Shown in pieces: positions 43,203 through 50,086 of a stretch of DNA of 64,000 nucleotides. The translations under genes and the position numbers were made by a program. The notes beneath the pieces are model-generated. The model saw nothing but the letters and a program-made list of their open reading frames with translations. It had not been told where the DNA came from and ran no database searches. The DNA is taken from the NCBI RefSeq assembly GCF_037076455.1, contig NZ_AP028679.1, positions 3,053,501-3,117,500 of the forward strand, given 5' to 3'. Each line of letters starts with the position of its first letter. Position 1 is the first letter of the stretch. Source of the stretch: Desulfoferula mesophila (GTDB taxonomy: Bacteria; Desulfobacterota; Desulfarculia; Desulfarculales; Desulfarculaceae).

Positions 43203-43328
43203 CCCCCGGCGCAGCCAGACGCCGCATGGCAAGGCGGCAGGCGAACGAGGGACGCAGGCGTAGTCTTTCCTACGTCGAGGACCGAGTGACGCCGACAACG
43301 CAGCCATGCGGGGCCCGGCTGCGCCGGG
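43203..43328 (+). repeat. Dispersed palindromic repeat, copy 3c
   Basis: The most complete copy, 126 bp. Outer arms CCCCGGCGCAGCC and GGCTGCGCCGGG pair perfectly, next CCGCATGGC and GCCATGCGG pair, and the centre GGCGTAGTCTTTCCTACGTC forms a tip hairpin. It abuts the stop codon of the universal stress gene (stop 43329-43331). Confidence 0.8.
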
Positions 43329-43784
43329 TTAGCTGATGACCCACACGGCGCAGTCGGTGGCGTTATGCACTATGGAATTGCTCACCGAGCCGAAGAGGAA
43401 CTCCTCGGCCTTGGACAGGCCGCGGCGGCCTACCACGATGGTGCCGAAGCCACCTTGGCGCTGGGCGGCCATGATGGTTTCGGCGATGGTGCGCCCGCCC
43501 GACTCCTGCAACTGGGTGCTTACGTTGTAGGCGGGTATGCGCGCCCCCACCAAAACCTGGCGGGCGGCCTCCAGGCGCTCTAGGAGCAATTGCTTGCGCT
43601 GGGCCGCGGCGGCGGCCCTTTGCTCCTGCTGGGGATGGGCGTCCGGTTCCGGGGCCTGGTACACGGCCATGATCCGCACCCGGCAGGCGTCGGAGCCGCC
43701 CAGCACCCCGGCCAGGTAACGCACCGCCTGCATGGAGCTGTCGTGTTCGTCCACGGTGGCCAATATGCGGTTCCAGATGGGCAT
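43329..43784 (-). CDS. Universal stress protein (UspA family)
   Basis: A 151-aa alpha/beta protein. It begins WNRILATVDEHDSSMQAVRYL and ends with the ATP-binding pattern GRRGLSKAEEFLFGSVSNSI (G-x2-G-x9-G-S), so it is of the nucleotide-binding type. Its ATG shares two bases with the stop of the upstream kinase-like gene (TGATG), placing it in one operon with the kinase-like and RACo-like genes. A role in stress adaptation linked to those two is inference. Confidence 0.88.
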   Translation of the reverse strand: MPIWNRILATVDEHDSSMQAVRYLAGVLGGSDACRVRIMAVYQAPEPDAHPQQEQRAAAAAQRKQLLLERLEAARQVLVGARIPAYNVSTQLQESGGRTIAETIMAAQRQGGFGTIVVGRRGLSKAEEFLFGSVSNSIVHNATDCAVWVIS

Positions 43785-44752
43785 CACGCCTCTCCCTGGG
43801 GGAGCTCGGCGATGGCCGGGGTCAACTCGGCCATCATTTCCTCCACCCTCTCATAGAATACCCCGGCGCCTCGGGAGAAGTGCAGCAGCACGTTGTTGAG
43901 GCTCTCCGGCAGGTAGGGATAGACCTTCTTGAGGTTCATCACCCGGTTTCTGATCACCGGGGAAAAGTCGTCGGGCGCCAGGGCATCTTCCGCCTGGGGA
44001 TAATGTTCGCGTACCACGTGGTGGGTGACGTCGCGCCGGGCCACGGCATAGGCCAGCACGTTGCCCAGGCCGAAAAGATCCAGGCCATAGGGGTTCTGGC
44101 GGAACTCAAAGTTGTAGTCAAAGTCGATCCAGGACCAGGCCCCGCTGTCGCGGTCCACGAACAGGTGGTCCCGGCGCACGTCGCCGTGGCGCTCGCCCTG
44201 GTTGTGCAGCCAGGCAATGGCCTCGAAGGCCACCAATAGCTTGCTGAGCACCCGGCGCAAGTGGCGCTCGTAATATTCCCGGTGGTCGCATTCCAGCTCT
44301 TGCAGGTGCTGGTCCAGGGGGCCGCCGTGGATGCGGTCCAACACCCTGACCTGGTTGTCCGCCGCGTCGCGCAGGGTGATGCCCTGCATGAAGTTGGGAT
44401 TGCCCTTGACCAGGGCCAGGATGCGGCCCTCCTTGGAGGGGGAGCGGTAGCAACGCACCGTGATCTCCCCCAGGGACATGTCGAACTCCTCGTAGAACAC
44501 CAGCTTGATGATCTTGGGGGTGCCGTCCTCCCAGTCCAGGGCCCGCTTCACCCAATACTTGGGCTGTTCGTCCAGGCCGAAACGCCCCTCGTACTCGCTA
44601 CCCTTGAGCACATAGCGCCGCCCCTGTAGCTCCAGCACGTCGCCGGGCTCCAGGTTCATGAATTCGGTGGTGTCGGTGATCAGGCGCACCTGTTTCAGGC
44701 GGCGGCCGGTCAGCTCCCGGGCGCGCTCCAAAAGCTCGGGGGCCTCGCGCAT
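43784..44752 (-). CDS. Protein kinase-like protein with altered catalytic residues
   Basis: A 322-aa cytoplasmic protein with an eukaryotic-type kinase C-lobe: IAWLHNQGERHGDVRRDH then LFVDRDSGAWSWIDFDYN. HGD replaces HRD, the Asn five residues after that Asp is His, and DFG is DFD. In the N-lobe, YWVKRALDWEDG has a candidate beta-3 Lys. It may be an active sugar/antibiotic-type kinase or a pseudokinase; the exchanged residues leave this open. The order RACo-like, kinase-like, Usp is unusual. ATG 44750-44752 follows AGGGGAA; the stop overlaps the Usp start. Confidence 0.62.
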   Translation of the reverse strand: MREAPELLERARELTGRRLKQVRLITDTTEFMNLEPGDVLELQGRRYVLKGSEYEGRFGLDEQPKYWVKRALDWEDGTPKIIKLVFYEEFDMSLGEITVRCYRSPSKEGRILALVKGNPNFMQGITLRDAADNQVRVLDRIHGGPLDQHLQELECDHREYYERHLRRVLSKLLVAFEAIAWLHNQGERHGDVRRDHLFVDRDSGAWSWIDFDYNFEFRQNPYGLDLFGLGNVLAYAVARRDVTHHVVREHYPQAEDALAPDDFSPVIRNRVMNLKKVYPYLPESLNNVLLHFSRGAGVFYERVEEMMAELTPAIAELPQGEA

Positions 44753-44760
44753 GGCTTCCC

Positions 44761-46371
44761 CTAGTGCCACACCGGCACGCTGGGAAAGCGGCCGGGATCG
44801 GTGTGGGGAATGAAACGGGCGGCGGAAAAACGGTTCATGAGCGCCTGGTTCACGTTGAGCTCCAGATAGGTGAGCCGCCCCACCACCGCCTCCACCTGGG
44901 GCCGGGCCTCGGGCTCCAGCAGGAGCTTGCGGCAGCCGGCCAGGGAGGAGTTGCCCAGGGGAATAAAGCGATCCCGGGGCAGATCGGGCAGCATGCCCAG
45001 GGTGATGGCCGTGTCCGGGTCGATGACGTTGCCAAAGGCCCCGGCCACGAAAAAAGCGCTCAGATCGCTGAACTCCAGGCCCACCTCCTTGAGCACCGTG
45101 CTCAGGATGGTGTACATGGCCGCCTTGGAGCGCAGCAGAATGTCTATCTCCACCTCGTCCACGTAGATGTCCGCGCCGGTGGCCGACTCTTGGGCCGTGG
45201 CCACGATGTAGGCCCAGCCCTCCTCGCTCTCAAACACGCGCGGGTGGTCGTGCAGGCGGAACTTGCCCCGCATGTCCATGAGCCGGGTCAGATAGAGCTG
45301 GGCCAAAAGCTGCAACAGGCCCGAGCCGCACAGGCCCTTGGGTTTCACCGGCGCGCCGTCCGGGCCGGGGATGATCTTCAGGGTGGGCTCGTAGGTCTGG
45401 GGGTCGATCTTGATCCCCTCGATGGCTCCGGGCTGGGCCAGGATGCCCATCTTGGCCACCCCGCTCTCCAGGGCGGGTCCGGCGGCTCCGGCGCAGGCCA
45501 CCAACCAGTCGCGGTTGCCCAGCACCACCTCGGCATTGGTGCCCACGTCCACCAGGATGGCCGTGTCTTCGCGCCGGTGCAGGTCGGCGGCCACGATGCC
45601 CGCCACCAGGTCTCCGCCGAAATAAGAGCCCACGTTGGGCAGGGCCCAGCCCACCGCGCCGGGGGCCAGCTCCAGGCCCAGGTCTTGGGTGTAAAAAGGG
45701 CTGGGCCGGTTTACCACGGGTATGTAGGGCTCCCTGGGGATGGATTGCGCGTCCAGGCCCAGGAGGAAATGAGTCATGGTGGTGTTGCCCGCGGCCACCA
45801 GGCCGGCGACCTCCCCGGCCTGCCGCCCGGCCTTGGCGCACATCTCGGCGATAACCTCCCCGGCCGCCTCCACCAGCATGCGGTGCAGGCGCTCGCGGCC
45901 GCCGGGCTGGGCCGCGGCGTGGATGCGGGTGAGGATGTCCGCGCCCACCTGGGCCTGGGGGTTCATACGGGTGCCCCGAGCCAGTTCCTCCCCGTCGGCC
46001 AGGTCGTGCAAGGAGGCCTGCAAATGGGTGGAGCCCACGTCCAGGGCCACGCCCAGGCCGTGGTCGCCCCACAGCGCGGTGGGCACCTCTTGGACTCGCC
46101 GGGCCAGGGCGGGCTCGGGAGCCGTGGCGCGGGCGTCGCCCGGTTCCAGCTCCACCAGCACCGGTCCGGCCGGGCCGTCGCACACGGTGGCGGTAACCTG
46201 AAAGGCCGCTTGGCGCATGATTTGGGCAAAAGCGTCCAGGCGTCCCACCGGCACGGCGGGCCAGGCGCCTTCCAGGCGCTCCAGGGCCTTGGCCAGGCGG
46301 TCTATGAAGGCGGTGTTGTCTCCCAGGCTGGGCGGGGTGAGTTCCAGGTGGTGTTTGCGGCAGTTGCTCAT
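44761..46371 (-). CDS. RACo-like ASKHA ATPase (DUF4445) without Fe-S domain
   Basis: RACo and RamA reductively activate corrinoid methyltransferase proteins with ATP. This 536-aa protein has the ASKHA core: VALDVGSTHLQASLHD (phosphate 1), VAAGNTTMTHFLLGLD, LVDVGTNAEVVLGNRDWLVA (phosphate 2), then CAGAAGPALESGVAKMG and SAFFVAGAFGNVIDPD. The N-terminal ~100 residues resemble the linker region (VPVGRLDAFAQIMRQAAFQV) but lack the Cys-rich [2Fe-2S] ferredoxin motif, and the C-terminus has no 4Fe-4S set. It either uses an external reductant partner or has a non-redox role. ATG 46369-46371. No corrinoid methyltransferase is beside it. Confidence 0.82.
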   Translation of the reverse strand: MSNCRKHHLELTPPSLGDNTAFIDRLAKALERLEGAWPAVPVGRLDAFAQIMRQAAFQVTATVCDGPAGPVLVELEPGDARATAPEPALARRVQEVPTALWGDHGLGVALDVGSTHLQASLHDLADGEELARGTRMNPQAQVGADILTRIHAAAQPGGRERLHRMLVEAAGEVIAEMCAKAGRQAGEVAGLVAAGNTTMTHFLLGLDAQSIPREPYIPVVNRPSPFYTQDLGLELAPGAVGWALPNVGSYFGGDLVAGIVAADLHRREDTAILVDVGTNAEVVLGNRDWLVACAGAAGPALESGVAKMGILAQPGAIEGIKIDPQTYEPTLKIIPGPDGAPVKPKGLCGSGLLQLLAQLYLTRLMDMRGKFRLHDHPRVFESEEGWAYIVATAQESATGADIYVDEVEIDILLRSKAAMYTILSTVLKEVGLEFSDLSAFFVAGAFGNVIDPDTAITLGMLPDLPRDRFIPLGNSSLAGCRKLLLEPEARPQVEAVVGRLTYLELNVNQALMNRFSAARFIPHTDPGRFPSVPVWH

Positions 46372-46471
46372 CAATCATCCTTGGCGCGGGCGTGTTCAGA
46401 AATGTTGGCAGCATGCGCCGCGAAAGTCAAACCATTGGCCGCCTACCTCCGGGGGGTGTATTTTAACTCCC

Positions 46472-47356
46472 ATGCGCTACGACGGCCCCATCTACCGCCC
46501 CCCCTCCGAGGCCGACAGCCTGTTGGTGCAGGCCACGGTGGGCTGCCCCCACAACAAGTGCAGCTTTTGCATGACCTACAAAAAGGGCCCGCCCTTTAGG
46601 GTGCGGCCGGTGGCCGAGATCGTGCAGGACCTCCGCGAGGCCCGCGAGGAGTTGGGGCCCGGGGTACGCACCCTGTTTTTCCCGGCGGGCGACAGCCTGG
46701 CCATGCCCACCGGCGACCTGGCCGCCATCTGCGCCGAGGGACGCAAGCTGTTCCCCCACCTGGAGCGCATCACCGTGTACGCCGGGATGAAGAGCATCCT
46801 GAAGCACGGGCCCCAAGGGTTGCGAAGGCTCCGGGAGGCCGGGCTGCAACGCCTGCACGTGGGTCTGGAGACCGGCCACGACCCCACCTTGCTGCGGGTG
46901 AAAAAAGGGGTGACCAGCGCCCAGCAAATCGAGGCCGGTCGCCTGGCCCTGGAGGCGGGTCTGGAGTTGAGCCTCTACGTGGTGCTGGGCCTGGCCGGGC
47001 CGGAGGAATCCCAAGCCCACGCCCGGGCCACGGCCTGGGTGGTCAACGCCATCAACCAGGCCGGAACGCTAAGCCTGAGACTCCGGACCCTGCTGCCCAA
47101 GATCAACACCCTGCTGTTGCACCAGCTCAACAAGGGCCGCTTCACCCTGTGCACCCCCCAACAAACCATTGCCGAGGCGGGGCTCATCATCGCGGGTCTC
47201 ACCGGTCCCCTGAGCCTGCACAGCGACCACTACACCAACCACCTCAACCTGCGCGGAAGCCTGCCCAAAGACCGGGAGCTGCTTTTGGCCCAGGTTGAGG
47301 AGGCCCGTTGCCTGCCCCGCGACGCCTTTCGCAGAGATTTCGTGGGCACCCAATAG
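46472..47356 (+). CDS. Radical SAM protein (Elp3/coproporphyrinogen-like fold)
   Basis: A 294-aa protein. The Fe-S motif is VGCPHNKCSFCMTYKKGPPF (C-x4-C-x2-C as written, positions of the cysteines in CPHNKCSFC), followed by a TIM barrel with LFFPAGDSLAMPTGDL, LHVGLETGHDPTLLRVKKG and LSLYVVLGLAGPEESQAHA, the glycine-rich SAM-binding pattern of the Elp3-like group. The C-terminus lacks an extra GNAT domain. Substrate unknown. ATG 46472 has only a distant GGGGGG as RBS. It is divergent from the RACo-like gene, sharing about 100 bases of control region. Confidence 0.82.
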   Translation: MRYDGPIYRPPSEADSLLVQATVGCPHNKCSFCMTYKKGPPFRVRPVAEIVQDLREAREELGPGVRTLFFPAGDSLAMPTGDLAAICAEGRKLFPHLERITVYAGMKSILKHGPQGLRRLREAGLQRLHVGLETGHDPTLLRVKKGVTSAQQIEAGRLALEAGLELSLYVVLGLAGPEESQAHARATAWVVNAINQAGTLSLRLRTLLPKINTLLLHQLNKGRFTLCTPQQTIAEAGLIIAGLTGPLSLHSDHYTNHLNLRGSLPKDRELLLAQVEEARCLPRDAFRRDFVGTQ

Positions 47357-47444
47357 GCCGCCCTTGAGTGGCCGGGTGGGGGATGCTATAAATCAAGGTT
47401 AATGGTCCGCGCCGTCGCCGGACCCAATCTCGGAAGGGAATGGC

Positions 47445-48182
47445 ATGATTTCTTCCTACGACGACATGGGACCCCGCATCGACCTGGGAGGCGAAACCCC
47501 GCCGCCGGAGGCTCCCTCCCCCGGCCTGGGCCCCAAAGCGCCCCGCATACCCGGCGCGGCCCCCACGCTGCGTCCCAGCGCCCCCAAGAGCGGCCCCGGC
47601 GCCTTGGGCTTGGTGAGCCTCCTGCTATCCCTGCTGGCCCTGTCCGTGGCCATCTGGGGGCTTTTGAGCCAGCCGGAGATGATCCCCCAACCCCCGATTT
47701 CATCCTCGGTGGTGCCCGGGGCCACCGCCGAACGGGTGGCCAAGCTGGAAAAGGACGTGGGCGACCTCATGTTGCGCATGGTCACCCTGGAGAAGGAAAT
47801 CAAGGCCGTGTCTTCCAAGGCCGGTTCGGTGACCAAGCTCACCGAGCTGTCCAACCGGGTGGCCGGGCTGCAAGACCGCGTGGACGCCTTGAGCGTGGAA
47901 CGCAAAATCTCGACCATGGAAAAAAAGAGCGCCGCCCCTGCCCCTTCGGCCGCTCCGGCCAAGGCGGCCCCGGCCAAGGCGGCCCCGCCCAAGGAGGAGC
48001 CCAAGCCCGCGCCCAAGGCCAAGGAGCCCGAGCGGGAAAAACAGGTCTACACCGTGCGCCGGGGCGACACCCTGTTCACCATCGCCCAGCGCTACAAGGT
48101 CACCATGCGCGACATCAAGACCTGGAACAACCTGCGCAGCAACATGGTGATGATCGGCCAGAAGCTGGTGATCTACAAATAG
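47445..48182 (+). CDS. Membrane-anchored LysM domain protein
   Basis: A 245-aa bitopic protein. The N-terminal 50 residues are cytoplasmic and Pro/Gly-rich; one helix (GLVSLLLSLLALSVAIWGLL) follows. The periplasmic part contains a coiled coil (VAKLEKDVGDLMLRMVTLEK, LSNRVAGLQDRVDALSVE), then an Ala/Pro/Lys linker, then a C-terminal LysM domain from about residue 198 (VYTVRRGDTLFTIAQRYKVT, MIGQKLVIYK). It likely binds peptidoglycan, with the linker spanning the periplasm. A perfect terminator follows. Confidence 0.85.
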   Translation: MISSYDDMGPRIDLGGETPPPEAPSPGLGPKAPRIPGAAPTLRPSAPKSGPGALGLVSLLLSLLALSVAIWGLLSQPEMIPQPPISSSVVPGATAERVAKLEKDVGDLMLRMVTLEKEIKAVSSKAGSVTKLTELSNRVAGLQDRVDALSVERKISTMEKKSAAPAPSAAPAKAAPAKAAPPKEEPKPAPKAKEPEREKQVYTVRRGDTLFTIAQRYKVTMRDIKTWNNLRSNMVMIGQKLVIYK

Positions 48183-48205
48183 GCCCGGCCCAAGCCTAAA
48201 AATTT

Positions 48206-48245
48206 CGGCCCGCTCCCGCCGGTTGGCGGAAGCGGGCCGTTTTTT
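48206..48245 (+). terminator. Rho-independent terminator
   Basis: CGGCCCGCT and AGCGGGCCG (48206-48214, 48231-48239) with an inner stem CCGCC/GGCGG around GGTT, followed by six T residues. It ends the LysM gene. Confidence 0.9.
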
Positions 48246-48265
48246 ATGGACGTTGAGCCGGCGGC

Positions 48266-48694
48266 CTAGGCTTTTTCAAACACGTAGTTGAGGTTGCCGT
48301 TGGGAAGCTGGTTGACCTTGGTCACCATTTCCATGCCGATCTTCACCTCTTCAAAGGGCACCTCGCCGATGCGGCCGAAGACCTTGAAGTCGCCGTAGTC
48401 CAACACCGCGATGGCGTAGGGCAGGTCCTCGCCAAAGCCGATGGGCGCGTACATAAGCTCGCTGAAGGTCATCAGCTTGCCCGTGCCCTCTACCTCGAAC
48501 CACTCCACCGGCTCACCGGGGCAGGCGAAGCAGTCGGCCCGGGGCGGGAAAAATTTCTGCCCGCACTTGGTGCACTGGGTGCCCGCCACCTTGCCCTCTT
48601 CCAGGTAGCCGATGAAATCGTTGACCTTGGTCACCGCGGTGAAGCTCACCGTGCCGAATTTGCTGAAACGGGTGTCCATTTCCGGTTTAGGCAT
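48266..48694 (-). CDS. DUF35 OB-fold/Zn-ribbon protein, thiolase partner
   Basis: A 142-aa acyl-CoA-associated protein. The rubredoxin-like ribbon is TQCTKCGQKFFPPRADCFAC (two CxxC pairs) at about residues 39-58, followed by an OB fold (VEGTGKLMTFSELMYAP, YAIAVLDYGDFKVFGRIG). DUF35 partners bind SCP2-type thiolases and channel acyl-CoA. It starts three bases after the thiolase stop, so the two form a complex operon. Confidence 0.9.
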   Translation of the reverse strand: MPKPEMDTRFSKFGTVSFTAVTKVNDFIGYLEEGKVAGTQCTKCGQKFFPPRADCFACPGEPVEWFEVEGTGKLMTFSELMYAPIGFGEDLPYAIAVLDYGDFKVFGRIGEVPFEEVKIGMEMVTKVNQLPNGNLNYVFEKA

Positions 48695-48697
48695 GCC

Positions 48698-49852
48698 TCA
48701 CCTCCCGAAGATGGTGACGTTGCCGTACAGGCCCACGCCGCCGATGTTGTGCACCAGGCCGAACTGCGGGTCCTTGACCTGCATGTCCCCCGCCTGGTCG
48801 CGAAGCTGCAATACGATGGTGCGCACCTGGCTGCCGCCCGTGGCTCCGATGGGGTGGCCCTTGCTGAGCAGGCCGCCGTCCACGTTCACCGGGATGGAGC
48901 CCTCCTTGTAGGTCTCCTTGGCCCGGATCAGCTCCGGCCCCTGGCCCGGCTCGGCAAAGCCCAGGTTCTCGTAAGCCATCATCTCGGCGATGGTGAAGCA
49001 GTCGTGCACCTCGGCCACGTTGATGTCCTTGGGGCCCAGACCGGCCATGGCGTAGGCTTGCTTGGCCGCTTGTTCGGCCACCTCCAGGCCGTGGAACTTG
49101 TCCCGGCAGGACATGTTGATGGGCATGGAGGCCGCGCCGATGCCCAGAATCCACACCGGCTTTTTGATACCCATGGCCTTGGCCCGCTCTTCGCTGGCCA
49201 CGATCACGCAGGAGCTGCCGTCGGCGTTGGCGCAGCAGTCGAAGACCTTGAGCGGCTTGGATACCGGATCGGCGGTGAGGCACTGCTCCAGCTCGACACC
49301 CTTGCGGTACACCGCCTTGGCGTTGATCTGCCCGTAGGTGGCCGCCTTCACCCGGATGCGGGCCAGGTCTTCCTCGCTGGCCCCAAAGTGGTCCAGATAG
49401 GCCTTGGCGTGCATGGCGTAATAGGCGGGCATCATGGTGCCGAAGGGGCTCTCGAACTGGATGTCCGCCCCGCGGCCCATGCGCTCCTGGCTCTCGGCGC
49501 TGCTTATCTCGCTCATCTTCTGGAAGCCCAGCACCATCACGCTGTCGTGCAGGCCGCTGGCCACCAGGGAATAGGCCAGCTTGAGCCCGGTGGAGGAGCT
49601 GGAGCACAGGGTCTCCACGTAGAAGGTGGGCTGGGGGTTGAGGCCGCAGTACTCGGCGATGACTCCCGCCGGGGAACGCTGCTTGTCGTACTCCGGGCTG
49701 GAGCAGATCACCGTGGCCCCGATGTCGCTGTTTTGGGCCCCGGCATCGGCCATGGCCTCGGCGTAGGCCTCGAAGGCCAGTTCACGGATGGAGCCGGGGT
49801 AGCCGCGCACAAAAGCCGACTGCCCCACCCCGATTACGGCAACTTTGGGCAT
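48698..49852 (-). CDS. SCP2/non-specific lipid-transfer type thiolase
   Basis: Catalyses acyl-CoA thiolysis or condensation. The 384-aa enzyme has the nucleophile loop VETLCSSSSTGLKLAYSL (Cys), the His loop GGLLSKGHPIGATGGSQ, and the HDCFTIAEM motif of SCP2 thiolases. The C-terminal HNIGGVGLYGNV replaces the usual CxG with a His, as in this family. ATG at 49850-49852 follows AAGGAG with six bases. The DUF35 partner is next. Likely use: fatty-acid or aromatic degradation, or polyketide-like condensation; pathway genes are not nearby. Confidence 0.9.
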   Translation of the reverse strand: MPKVAVIGVGQSAFVRGYPGSIRELAFEAYAEAMADAGAQNSDIGATVICSSPEYDKQRSPAGVIAEYCGLNPQPTFYVETLCSSSSTGLKLAYSLVASGLHDSVMVLGFQKMSEISSAESQERMGRGADIQFESPFGTMMPAYYAMHAKAYLDHFGASEEDLARIRVKAATYGQINAKAVYRKGVELEQCLTADPVSKPLKVFDCCANADGSSCVIVASEERAKAMGIKKPVWILGIGAASMPINMSCRDKFHGLEVAEQAAKQAYAMAGLGPKDINVAEVHDCFTIAEMMAYENLGFAEPGQGPELIRAKETYKEGSIPVNVDGGLLSKGHPIGATGGSQVRTIVLQLRDQAGDMQVKDPQFGLVHNIGGVGLYGNVTIFGR

Positions 49853-49905
49853 AGTTAACTCCTTGTTACCAGGTGGCCGGGAGCGCTGCCGGCCGCCCGG
49901 CGCCA

Positions 49906-49923
49906 CTTAATAGCTGTATTATA
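49906..49923 (-). promoter_or_regulatory. Possible -10 region of the thiolase gene
   Basis: On the minus strand TATAAT occupies 49918-49923, about 65 bases above the start codon, without a recognisable -35. The other 150 bases up to the sensor gene at 50087 show no gene. Confidence 0.28.
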
Positions 49924-50086
49924 GCTGGGAGCATAGTTGAATTTTGCGCGGAGCACAAGAAAAACTACGGTCAAGACCTGATGCCAAATCTATACCGTCT
50001 GTGATATGGTAGGCGAGCTTATTTCCACTACAAAAACATCACCATTTTCATTAGCGAACAAAGCTACTTAACCGAAAGGTCCGTCA

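Noticed and set aside
923-43328. CRISPR array explanation for the repeated units
   Set aside because: Units are ~100-125 bp without constant-length unique spacers, occur as single or triple copies, and no cas gene is present. They fold as long hairpins.
44764-46599. A 611-codon plus-strand frame over the RACo-like gene
   Set aside because: Low-complexity His/Gly/Gln-rich translation with no domain; the minus-strand gene has all ASKHA motifs.
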